The position numbers were made by a program, and so were the translations under genes. Shown here one piece after another: positions 13,093-20,904 of a stretch of 23,043 nucleotides of DNA (the first letter of the stretch is position 1; every line of letters begins with the position of its first letter). The notes beneath the pieces are model-generated. The model was not told where the DNA came from, searched no databases, and saw nothing but the letters and a program-made list of their open reading frames with translations. Origin of the DNA: Moraxella lacunata (GTDB lineage: Bacteria > Pseudomonadota > Gammaproteobacteria > Pseudomonadales > Moraxellaceae); contig NZ_MXAN01000100.1 of assembly GCF_002027545.1 (NCBI RefSeq), positions 632 to 23,674 of the forward strand. The letters are read 5' to 3'.

Positions 13093-16000
13093 GTGATAGA
13101 TTACGAAACAGAAAAACAGTTAGATATTTCCATCAAGGTTATAGATGAGGATTTAAGTTTTAGCAAAGAATTCACTATTGATGTAAAAGATGTTTTAGAA
13201 AAAACAACACTAACCGGTGATGACCAAAATAATACATTGGGATTTATCGATAGTAATGATCAATATTACATTTTTGGTGGTACAGGTGATGATATTCTAA
13301 CTGGTGGCACAAACAATGATATTTTACGGGGTGGTGCTGGCACCGACATTATGGATGGCGGTGCAGGCGATGATAAGTTTATCATTGTTGGTGATTTGAC
13401 TTTAGGTGGTAAACTAGATAGCGATGAGGACGCAGAGTTATTAGGTGTGGCATTGAGTTCACTAAATGGTCAAAACTTAAATGAAGACAATAATGGCGCT
13501 GTTGAAATTATTCGTGGTGGCGATGGTGAAGATACTTTATATGTGTATGGGAATGCGGATTTAAGTAATTATGACTTGTCAGGTATTGAACATGTGGTTT
13601 TGCGTTCAGATGTGAAGTTTACTGCAACGCAGTTACAAGGATTTAAAACAGTTAAAGGTGATGGCTTAAGTACATTGCGGATTGATAATAAGACTGAATC
13701 TGAGCAAACTGTTGATCTGAGCGAACTTCAGCTTACGGGTATTGGTCATATTGGATTAAATAACACCAAACTTTCTTTTACTGAATTAGGGCAGTTAGGT
13801 GGTGTAAATTCAGTAAGTGGAAAAGGGGCTTTAATTACAACTAATCCAAATATTGATTTGAAAGGAATCTCCTTGGATACATCAATTGATGCGATGTGCA
13901 TTGATGATTCTGGTCAAAGTAAGCCTATTACAGGGGCAACTTATGTTGAATCAACTGAATTGATTTCATCAATTCAAGATGGATTCCGTCTAGTCGAAGG
14001 AGATGAGCGTAATAACAAACTCAATGGTTATCGTACAGATGATCGTATCATCGGTGGTTTGGGGAATGATGAGATTCGTGCTGAAGATGGAAACGATGAA
14101 ATCTGGGGAGATGAAGGTGCTTTGGAAATAGATCCACTTGATGATGCAACAGAGAATAATACAACAAGCCCGAACGATAGTAATCTGCCAAATCAAACAT
14201 CAAGTTTGCGTTTGGTTAATAATCTAGGTGGCGAAAAGGGCTTTGGTGAATCCTTTTTGGATAGAAATGATGATGGTTCCACTGGAAAAATTGATATTAC
14301 TTCGGTATTTGGTGAAGAAGGATTGAATTTCTTTGGTACAAAATATACATCATTATATATTAATAATAATGGTAATATCACTTTCAACGGTCCCTCTGGA
14401 CAGTATACGCCAAATCAAATTGATGGTGGAGTAAATAATCCAATCATTGCCGCATTTTGGGCAGATGTGGATACTAACGGTGGAGAAACAACTGTTTCGC
14501 AGGGTGGAAATTCTACGGGTAGTAATTTAGTTTGGTATGACTTAAATGCAGAAAATAAAACCTTGACAGTAACATGGGACGATGTTGGGTATTATTCTTC
14601 TCGGACAGATAAGACCAATGCTTTCCAAATCCAATTAGTTGGAAAAGACAACGGTAATTTTGATATTGTCTATCATTATGAAGATATTCAGTGGACAACT
14701 GGTGAAGCTAGTGGTGGGTCAAGTGGTCTAGGCGGCACAGTTGCTCGTGCGGGCTATTCATCAGGTGATGGCGTGCATTATCATGAATTGGCAGAATCAG
14801 GTGACCAAGAAAAAATGCTAACACTCAAAGGCACACAAACTTTTGCAGTGAATAACAGTCATGTATTGGAAAAAGCCACACACGATACGATTGATGCAGG
14901 TGAAGGTGATGATGTGATTGTGGGCGGTCGTGGCAATGACAAGATTGATGGTGGTGAAGGACAAGATATTGCGAAATATCTACTAAACAAAGCTGACTAT
15001 AAAGTTGAGCAGCAAGGTGGACAAACCATTGTGACTGCCTTAAGGGGCAATGAAGGTACAGATACTTTGGTCAATATTGAGAAATTGGTATTTGCTGATG
15101 GCGAAATTGAAATTAAGCCATTAAAAACATCAGAACAAATTTTTAATGATTTGGAAAATGGAGGGTATTATTCGACATTGTGGCGTATGGTTGATGCTGT
15201 ACAATATAATTCTGAAACTGCAAATATGAGTATTGTGAAACCATCAGAAATCGACATGCAAGAAGCTGGATTGCAATTCTTGCGTGGAGATGTATTGGGG
15301 TTGGATGCTCAAAAATTTGAAGGCAATATTTATCATTCTGAATTTGGGCAGGCGACTGTTGCGATTGTACAAGATGCTTTGTTTATTTCTTTTGCAAAAG
15401 ATGAAGGAAAGTCGGCAAGCAGTGACGAACTATATCAATCATTTGCACCAATTATTTCAGCAGTGGATAAATATCTACAAAAATATAGTCATTCTATTAA
15501 GACTGTCTATGTAGCAGGTCATGATATGGGAGGTGGTACAGTTGAGCGCTATATGAATGAGCATAGTGATGGTCAATTTGGGGTAAATTATAAGGGTGTC
15601 ACTTATTCCGCTAATCCTTATGATAATGGGGATATTTTTAATCCAATAGGAAATTTTGATAGTCGCTTAACTCAATTTGAGTGGGATAATAGTTGGTCTG
15701 CTGATACTGGGATTAATAAAGGGCATGTTGTGAATATTCATAATATTGCAAAGAGTGGATGGTTGGGAATTGATAAGTTTTCTTTGGTAAAAGATACTTT
15801 TGATACTTTATCTGGGCAGTATAGCAAGTTGGATGCATTTAAGGATTTGGCTCGACATTTTGATTTGGAGTTAAATAAATATCAGCTATACTTTGGCGGC
15901 GAAGCAAATAGATTTGCTGGCGATACCCGTGTATTTATTCCCTTTAATATAGATACAATGAAAGTTTCTCAAGATGATGCAGAGTATTCTTTGGCATCGT

Positions 16001-17763
16001 TGGCAAAAATAATGATGAGTCTATTTACTGGTTTGGAAAGCATGAAAGACTTTAAAGAGGCTTCTGGCGGAGATTTGTCAAAACTTTATTCAGGTTTAAA
16101 TAATGCATTTGAGGTTTTGGATATTTTTGCAGATACATTAACACAATTTGTAACATATCAAGTGATGTTTGGTGGTCTAGGAAAAGATACCTTAAATGCT
16201 GGTATTGATAATGATGCATTATTTGGTAGTGAAAATGATGATGAATTGGCAGGCGGGACAGGTTCTGATACATTATATGCTGGGGCCGGAGATGATACTT
16301 TGGATAAGCCGAATAAAATTACTAGCTTTAGGGAGTTACTAAAGATGGCATTCCCTGTTGAAGAGTGGGTAAAGGTTGAGACATGGGCTAATGCTTTTGT
16401 GGATAAGGGCTTTGATGAGTTGTTGTCTAAATTCCAAAATAGTAAAGATATCTTATTTGTTTTGGAGCAATTACATAGTATAAAGAAAGGGGCTTCTGCT
16501 ATTTCTTGGGATTTGGTTTTGACTAATGCAAAAGATATTTTTAAGGGAATGTTTAAAGATTATTCTTTAGGTAAGTTCAAAGAAATTGTGGGGGAGAGCC
16601 TTGAGTGGAGAAATGAGGGAAATGATACTTTATATGGAGGTTTAGGAAATGACACTTATTTTATTAATAGTAACAAAGATAAAGTAATTGAATATCAAAA
16701 TGAAGGTGAGTTGGATGCTGTTGTTATTACAGGCAATCAAATTCATCTAGATGGGTATCTTCCATTTTTGGGTGGCAATAACTATAGGTTGCCAGAAAAT
16801 GTCGAAGTCGGCATTCTAAAAGACGATGTTTGGAGCCCTAGTGAGAATTTTAATCTCTCTGCATCAGGATTATCGGGCACCCACTATTTAGTTGGTAATG
16901 CTGGTAATAATGTATTGATTGGCGGGACTGATGTTGATTACATCATTGGTGGTGCAGATAAAGATGTTTTATTGGGAAGTTTTGGTGATGATGTATTGAT
17001 TGGCACCAAGTTGGCTAATATTGAGCATTATGGTTATACCCTTCCTGACATCCCACAAAATATTAGAGAGTTAATAGCAGAACACGCCAGTGGTTGGGCG
17101 ACAGATGATGAGGATGCCTCGTTAATGTACGGTGGTACTGGCAATGATAGTATGTACGGTGCAAATGACAATGATTATTTCCTGATTGATGTCAATCGTG
17201 GTATTGGCGGCGTTGGGTATTCCAATACTAACAACATTGATAAAATATACAATTTCCACATTGATAACCCAAGCCTTGCTTTAGATGAAGATTATTTGGT
17301 ATTTTCAGCCGAACAACTGGGAATTAATTATGATTTTGTGAGTGCTAATACAGACAACTCTGTCATTACCAATGGTTTGAACGGGTTGGATGATTTTAGT
17401 GAAACGATTGCCGGTGTAAATATCAGTGGCTATCATTGGTTTGATGAATATGATGATAAGCGTGGACTTGATCAATTATTAGAATTTGCCGATGATGATT
17501 ACAAAGCTTTATACAAGGTGTCAAACTTAGACGAATATCATGCTTATGCTCATGATGAAGATGTATTACCAGCACCAGTATTTGTGCTAAACACACAAAC
17601 TGGTAGTCTATATTTTGACCAAAATGGACCTCGTCAAGGTGGTAATGACTTGGTGGAGGTCGCAAAATTACAGACCACGGAAAATAATCGTGATTTGGCA
17701 AGTTTTCATGCAAATCAGATTGTAATCCTGCCAAACTTCGATCATCTTACACCGATCATATAA
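13093..17763 (+). CDS. RTX/NIDO/lipase-like secreted protein, 3' part of split gene
   Basis: The 1556-codon frame starts at an arbitrary GTG and is better viewed as the continuation of the gene at 12182 (total about 1,860 residues). The rest of cadherin-like repeat 2 (1-35) is followed by RTX calcium-binding nonapeptides at about 61-96, 314-341 and 598-630. A NIDO domain (about 377-575) has FGT, YINNNGNITF, AFWADVD and GNFDIVYHYEDIQW. A lipase-like alpha/beta region (about 676-900) has the elbow VAGHDMGGG (807-815), and more RTX blocks lie at about 1024-1073, 1175-1210, 1266-1307 and 1344-1366. The C-terminus (about 1495-1545: VFVLNTQTGSLYFDQNG, then acidic/hydrophobic) is typical of type I secretion substrates. 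The product should fold on calcium outside the cell as an adhesin or enzyme. No TolC/HlyB/HlyD genes are in the window. Base composition is visibly more AT-rich than argJ or the fatty-acid genes, suggesting transfer. Confidence 0.82.
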   Translation: MIDYETEKQLDISIKVIDEDLSFSKEFTIDVKDVLEKTTLTGDDQNNTLGFIDSNDQYYIFGGTGDDILTGGTNNDILRGGAGTDIMDGGAGDDKFIIVGDLTLGGKLDSDEDAELLGVALSSLNGQNLNEDNNGAVEIIRGGDGEDTLYVYGNADLSNYDLSGIEHVVLRSDVKFTATQLQGFKTVKGDGLSTLRIDNKTESEQTVDLSELQLTGIGHIGLNNTKLSFTELGQLGGVNSVSGKGALITTNPNIDLKGISLDTSIDAMCIDDSGQSKPITGATYVESTELISSIQDGFRLVEGDERNNKLNGYRTDDRIIGGLGNDEIRAEDGNDEIWGDEGALEIDPLDDATENNTTSPNDSNLPNQTSSLRLVNNLGGEKGFGESFLDRNDDGSTGKIDITSVFGEEGLNFFGTKYTSLYINNNGNITFNGPSGQYTPNQIDGGVNNPIIAAFWADVDTNGGETTVSQGGNSTGSNLVWYDLNAENKTLTVTWDDVGYYSSRTDKTNAFQIQLVGKDNGNFDIVYHYEDIQWTTGEASGGSSGLGGTVARAGYSSGDGVHYHELAESGDQEKMLTLKGTQTFAVNNSHVLEKATHDTIDAGEGDDVIVGGRGNDKIDGGEGQDIAKYLLNKADYKVEQQGGQTIVTALRGNEGTDTLVNIEKLVFADGEIEIKPLKTSEQIFNDLENGGYYSTLWRMVDAVQYNSETANMSIVKPSEIDMQEAGLQFLRGDVLGLDAQKFEGNIYHSEFGQATVAIVQDALFISFAKDEGKSASSDELYQSFAPIISAVDKYLQKYSHSIKTVYVAGHDMGGGTVERYMNEHSDGQFGVNYKGVTYSANPYDNGDIFNPIGNFDSRLTQFEWDNSWSADTGINKGHVVNIHNIAKSGWLGIDKFSLVKDTFDTLSGQYSKLDAFKDLARHFDLELNKYQLYFGGEANRFAGDTRVFIPFNIDTMKVSQDDAEYSLASLAKIMMSLFTGLESMKDFKEASGGDLSKLYSGLNNAFEVLDIFADTLTQFVTYQVMFGGLGKDTLNAGIDNDALFGSENDDELAGGTGSDTLYAGAGDDTLDKPNKITSFRELLKMAFPVEEWVKVETWANAFVDKGFDELLSKFQNSKDILFVLEQLHSIKKGASAISWDLVLTNAKDIFKGMFKDYSLGKFKEIVGESLEWRNEGNDTLYGGLGNDTYFINSNKDKVIEYQNEGELDAVVITGNQIHLDGYLPFLGGNNYRLPENVEVGILKDDVWSPSENFNLSASGLSGTHYLVGNAGNNVLIGGTDVDYIIGGADKDVLLGSFGDDVLIGTKLANIEHYGYTLPDIPQNIRELIAEHASGWATDDEDASLMYGGTGNDSMYGANDNDYFLIDVNRGIGGVGYSNTNNIDKIYNFHIDNPSLALDEDYLVFSAEQLGINYDFVSANTDNSVITNGLNGLDDFSETIAGVNISGYHWFDEYDDKRGLDQLLEFADDDYKALYKVSNLDEYHAYAHDEDVLPAPVFVLNTQTGSLYFDQNGPRQGGNDLVEVAKLQTTENNRDLASFHANQIVILPNFDHLTPII

Positions 17764-17796
17764 TTACCCACCCCACAAGCTATTAAATACAGTATT

Positions 17797-17835
17797 GCAA
17801 ACTTGATAAGTTTAGACTTATCAAGTTTGCTTTTG
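17797..17835 (+). terminator. Strong intrinsic terminator of RTX gene
   Basis: A perfect 15-bp stem, GCAAACTTGATAAGT (17797-17811) with ACTTATCAAGTTTGC (17816-17830), closes on the tetraloop TTAG and is followed by TTTT. It lies 34 bp after the RTX stop codon. Confidence 0.9.
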
Positions 17836-17850
17836 TATATACCCACCGAA

Positions 17851-17919
17851 TTGCAAAACTACCACACGCCTTGGAGAGTGAATTGCATTCGCTCTCCAAA
17901 GATTACGGTATTTTTGCAA
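17851..17919. repeat. 69-bp imperfect palindrome
   Basis: The outer arms TTGCAAAACTACC and GGTATTTTTGCAA match at 12 of 13 positions. The inner arms TTGGAGAGTGAAT and ATTCGCTCTCCAA pair over 13 bp with one wobble around TGC. A 7-bp unmatched block lies between the two levels. It sits between the RTX terminator and the small membrane-protein gene. It could be a REP-like or minimal mobile element, or an RNA hairpin. Confidence 0.65.
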
Positions 17920-17944
17920 CCCAATGAAAGTAATTGCAATTTCC

Positions 17945-18232
17945 TTATAACGCCCCATACTGCGACCACCGCTCGCCCGTGTCATGGCGTGCTTTGTGGG
18001 CGTGTAGCTCGTAACACGCCCAGATATTTACGCCAAACAGTACCGCTATCGCCATCCATGCAATGCCTTGCCCTTTGATGATGTTTTTGCTTGACAGATA
18101 TGTTAGTACGCCTGCGATGATGACAGTAAGTGCCAGATAGCCCACACCCCAATCAAATATCCAAAGATATACCCCAAGCATGATGAGTACCGCCCAGCTA
18201 ATGCCTTGCAAAAAACGTAAAAATTTTGTCAT
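17945..18232 (-). CDS. Small hypothetical membrane protein
   Basis: The product is 95 residues with about three hydrophobic helices (roughly 10-29, 33-48 and 56-75), a short basic start MTKFLRFLQG and a polar His/Arg-rich tail. I do not recognise the family. It is convergent with the RTX gene and upstream of no obvious partner; mqo lies on the same strand behind its own terminator at 18310-18346. No good Shine-Dalgarno sequence is present before the ATG. The overlapping plus-strand frame lacks protein-like composition, so the minus-strand reading is preferred. It probably sits in the inner membrane; its role is unknown. Confidence 0.6.
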   Translation of the reverse strand: MTKFLRFLQGISWAVLIMLGVYLWIFDWGVGYLALTVIIAGVLTYLSSKNIIKGQGIAWMAIAVLFGVNIWACYELHAHKARHDTGERWSQYGAL

Positions 18233-18309
18233 GTTTTTGGTTTATTTAAATTATCGGCCTGTTTAAATTATAGCCACTGGGCAAATATTAAATTCCATAA
18301 CTACTTAAT

Positions 18310-18346
18310 AAAAAATAAAGGGCAATCACTCACCCTTTGTTTTTGT
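18310..18346. terminator. Bidirectional terminator downstream of mqo
   Basis: AAAGGG (18318-18323) pairs with CCCTTT (18334-18339). A-rich sequence to the left and GTTTTT to the right provide U tracts on both strands. It lies 12 bp after the mqo stop. Confidence 0.7.
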
Positions 18347-18357
18347 ATTTATGTTGT

Positions 18358-20067
18358 TTATGCTACTTTTTTAGGCTCGGTTTGGCTCTCTTCGCCCACT
18401 TCCACCACCGGCTCTTTGGCGTCAGGAGACGGCACAAACTTAGTCGGCTCTGGCACGTCTGCACTATCCTGTGGCTCGGGAGTACTTTGAGTTTTTGATG
18501 TATAGACCAGACCCAATGTGCGACTGGTGTCGGTACGCACTTCATCAAGCAGTTCTGGATTTTTTGCCAAATCCTGCCCATAAGACGGAATAATCTCCAA
18601 AAGTTTGGCATTCCATTTGCCCTGCACTTCATCAGGGAAAGATTTTGCCAACAAATCAAGCATCATGTTTGGCGATGTAGACGCCCCCGGTGAGGCACCG
18701 AGCAAGGCACTAAGCGTGCCGTCTTGGGATGCAAAAATCTCTGTACCAAACTGCAATTTGGCAGGCTCATTTGGCAGTTTTTTGATGATTTGCACACGCT
18801 GACCGCCTTGATTTTCTATCCAGTCGGCTTGCTTGGCTTCTGGATAATATTTACGCAGTTCCGCCATTTTTTGTTCAGGCGAGAGTGATACTTGACTGAC
18901 CAGATATTTTACCAAATCCAAATTATCAAGCCCCACCGCCGCCATAGGCAAGGCGTTATCTTTGGTCGCTGATGCCAATAAGTCAGTTTGCGAGCCATTT
19001 TTTAAAAATTTATTTGAATACGTAGCAAAAGGTCCAAACAGCACGTATTTTTTGCCGTCAATATAACGAGTATCGATGTGTGGCACGCTCATGGGCGGTG
19101 CTCCAAGTTCGGCACGTCCATAGACTTTGGCGGTGTGAGCATTGACCACATCAGGGTTATCGGTCATCAAGAACAGACCGCCCACAGGGAATCCTGCATA
19201 ATATTTACTCTCAGGCAGTCCTGTCATTTGTAGCATTTTTATCGCTGCACCCCCTGCCCCGATAAAGACACGGCGAGTCTTGGTGTGCGAGACGCTGTTA
19301 TCAGCAAGATTTTTGACACTCACCGTCCACGTGCCGTCATCATTACGGCTAATGCCCGTAACTTCGGTGCTAACTTACAAGTTAAAATTACTGTTTTTGC
19401 CCAAATGATTGATGAGCTGTGTGGTGATTGCTCCATAGTTTACATACGTACCGATGTCCATGCGAGTGGCGGCGATTTTTTGGCTGTCATCACGCCCTTT
19501 GGTAACGAGCGGTGCCCATTGCCCTATCTCTGCCTTGTCTTCGCTATAAATCATGTCGCTAAACAAAGGGGATTTTATCATGACTTCGTGGCGACGTTTT
19601 AAAAAGTCCACGTTATCGCCCCACACAAAGGCAATGTGTGGCACAGGATTGATGAATGTTTTGGGGTCGCCCAATGCTCCGTTTTTGACTTGGTGCGTCC
19701 AAAACTGCTTGGAAATCTCAAACTGCACGGCAGTTTTTTCGGCACGCTCAATCGAGATACTACCGTCTTCGGCTTCAGCGGTATAGTTCATCTCCATAAA
19801 GCCTGAATGCCCCGTGCCTGCGTTATGAAAGCCGTTTGAGCTTTCTTGGGCAACTTTATCAAGGCGTTCGTACATTTGGATTTTCCACGTCGGTTCAAGC
19901 TCCGACAGATACGCACCAAGCGTTGCCGACATGATACCACCACCCACCAGCACCATGTCCACCACAGGCTCATCGCCTGCCAATTTCACTGGTTTGGTCG
20001 CCATAGGGCGGAACAAGAACAGTAGCACCGCCACCAAAACCACGATTAACAAAACCCCGACAATCAT
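18358..20067 (-). pseudogene. mqo: Malate:quinone oxidoreductase, in-frame ochre stop
   Basis: Membrane-associated Mqo oxidises malate to oxaloacetate and passes electrons from FAD to the quinone pool, replacing or assisting malate dehydrogenase in the TCA cycle. The reading frame spans 570 codons, close to E. coli Mqo (548). An N-terminal hydrophobic anchor precedes the FAD motif [60 protein letters not shown] and GASPGAS are all present. The frame is interrupted at codon 231 by TAA (19375-19377). The codons beyond it (V-S-T-E-V-T) continue in the same frame, and E. coli has Gln at that position (NFSLQLSSEV), so the change reads as CAA to TAA. The leading A6 run suggests a start MKKILM would need one more A. 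Loss of Mqo, or a base-calling error, are both possible. Confidence 0.85.
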
Positions 20068-20070
20068 CAA

Positions 20071-20409
20071 GATTTTTTCATTTTATTTGTTTTTGTCATA
20101 AAACACCTAAATTTACAATGCATTTGCAAACAAAAACGAACTTAATTTAAAATTGCTTAATCATTAAAATTGGTTAACCATTAAAATTGTTTAATATTTC
20201 ATTTAGTTTTATAAATTATCAAACAATATACGATTAAAAAATCTCAACCTAAGTCCGTTTCAAAACCGGCTATTATAAAGAAAAAACCTTAAAACGACTG
20301 GTTTTGTAATATTATCCGCCCTGATAATTACAAAAACACAACATTAGAACGGTTTTTTATCCCAATGTTGTGTTTATGATTTTGCTAAATTGTAACTATT
20401 CTTTAATGT
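20071..20409. other. Intergenic region with iterons and hairpins
   Basis: There is no gene here. It includes three tandem 17-bp units at 20147-20197 and a CAAAACC/GGTTTTG inverted pair enclosing about 30 bp (about 20262-20307). It also has a hairpin pairing TTTTGTA..ATTATC with GATAAT..TACAAAA (20302-20335), and the inverted pair AAACACAACATT / AATGTTGTGTTT (20334-20345 and 20364-20375). The last two lie downstream of the minus-strand lipoprotein gene and may act as its terminator. The promoter of mqo must also be here. Confidence 0.5.
20147..20197. repeat. Three tandem 17-bp repeats upstream of mqo
   Basis: The units TTAAAATTGCTTAATCA, TTAAAATTGGTTAACCA and TTAAAATTGTTTAATAT follow each other without spacing, 80 bp before the mqo start. 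The TTAA-containing halves are themselves partly dyadic. They could be regulator sites or a slipped-strand array. Confidence 0.7.
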
Positions 20410-20601
20410 TTAATCATCATCTTTACCATCTTTTTTATCGCCATCAGGAATGACCGCTCCGACCACTTTTGCTGTGCCTTTAACCACACCTTTGGTGGTC
20501 TTGTAGGCGACTTTGGCAGGAGTGGTTACGACTTTATGTACACAGCCTTGTAGGATAAAGACAGATAAAGCGATGGTTAGTAGAATAGAAATCTTTCTCA
20601 T
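20410..20601 (-). CDS. Small lipoprotein
   Basis: The product is 63 residues with a lipoprotein signal peptide MRKISILLTIALSVFILQGC (Cys20 lipidated). The mature part is Lys/Val-rich (HKVVTTPAKVAYKTTKG, then VVKGTAKVVGAVIPDG) and ends in the charged tail KKDGKDDD. Similar tiny lipoproteins with HK(V/I)VTxPxKVxYKTTKG are familiar from Acinetobacter/Moraxella genomes but have no known role, as far as I recall. It stands alone between mqo and argJ, with hairpins downstream that may end its transcript. The basic repeat-like mature part suggests envelope or nucleic-acid/polymer contact, but that is speculation. Confidence 0.75.
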   Translation of the reverse strand: MRKISILLTIALSVFILQGCVHKVVTTPAKVAYKTTKGVVKGTAKVVGAVIPDGDKKDGKDDD

Positions 20602-20904
20602 GGTGTATCTCGAATGATAGAAAAGAGCGATATTTTAGAAGTTTGTGATGATTTTTACAAATAGTTTTTTAAATTAACTTACACCTAACAAACTTGATAT
20701 TTACCACAGGCTTTGTAGGGATTGGCTCCGCACGTCCTTTGATAATATACCATTTTTATAGGCGTGCACAGCACGCCCACCCCTACACCCAAACATCATT
20801 ACGTTTGTGGTAATTTTAAAGTTTCTTGGGTGTAGTGGCTACATACAATTTGGGGCAGTTTACACCACGCCAATGACATAATCGTGGCAATGGCAGCTAG
20901 GGAA
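20602..20904. other. Intergenic region between lipoprotein gene and argJ
   Basis: It contains the 130-bp repeat copy A (20679-20808) and a short remainder. I see no gene and no convincing terminator for the minus-strand argJ. Confidence 0.5.
20679..20808 (+). repeat. Dispersed ~125-bp repeat, copy A (core inverted)
   Basis: The outer sequence (start TTACACCTAACAAACTTGA, CCACAGGCTTTGTAGG, end CATTACGTTTGT) matches copy B at 22240-22362 in the same orientation. The inner 38 bp (20730-20767), bounded by GCACGTCC and GGCGTGC, is the reverse complement of the equivalent part of copy B. It has no coding content. Confidence 0.7.

Noticed and set aside
13060..13096. Programmed -1 ribosomal frameshifting joining the two RTX frames
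   Set aside because: The site GGC-TTT-TAA is not a good X-XXY-YYZ slippery heptamer and I see no convincing downstream stem. A one-base deletion in a T run explains it more simply.
17423..17734. Minus-strand frame of 103 codons
   Set aside because: It is a His/Leu-rich shadow of the RTX-gene C-terminus (GAT/CAT-rich codons read backwards).
12182..17763. Known Moraxella RTX haemolysin operon (mbxCABD-like)
   Set aside because: There are no acyltransferase or HlyB/HlyD-type genes beside it, and the protein has a BapA-type prefix and NIDO domain rather than the haemolysin pore-forming region.
17803..18078. Plus-strand frame of 91 codons after the RTX gene
   Set aside because: It starts inside the terminator stem, crosses the palindrome and overlaps the better-supported small membrane-protein gene.
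19375..19377. Recoding of the mqo stop (selenocysteine or readthrough)
   Set aside because: The codon is TAA, not TGA, and the aligned residue in E. coli is Gln, so a point mutation is sufficient.
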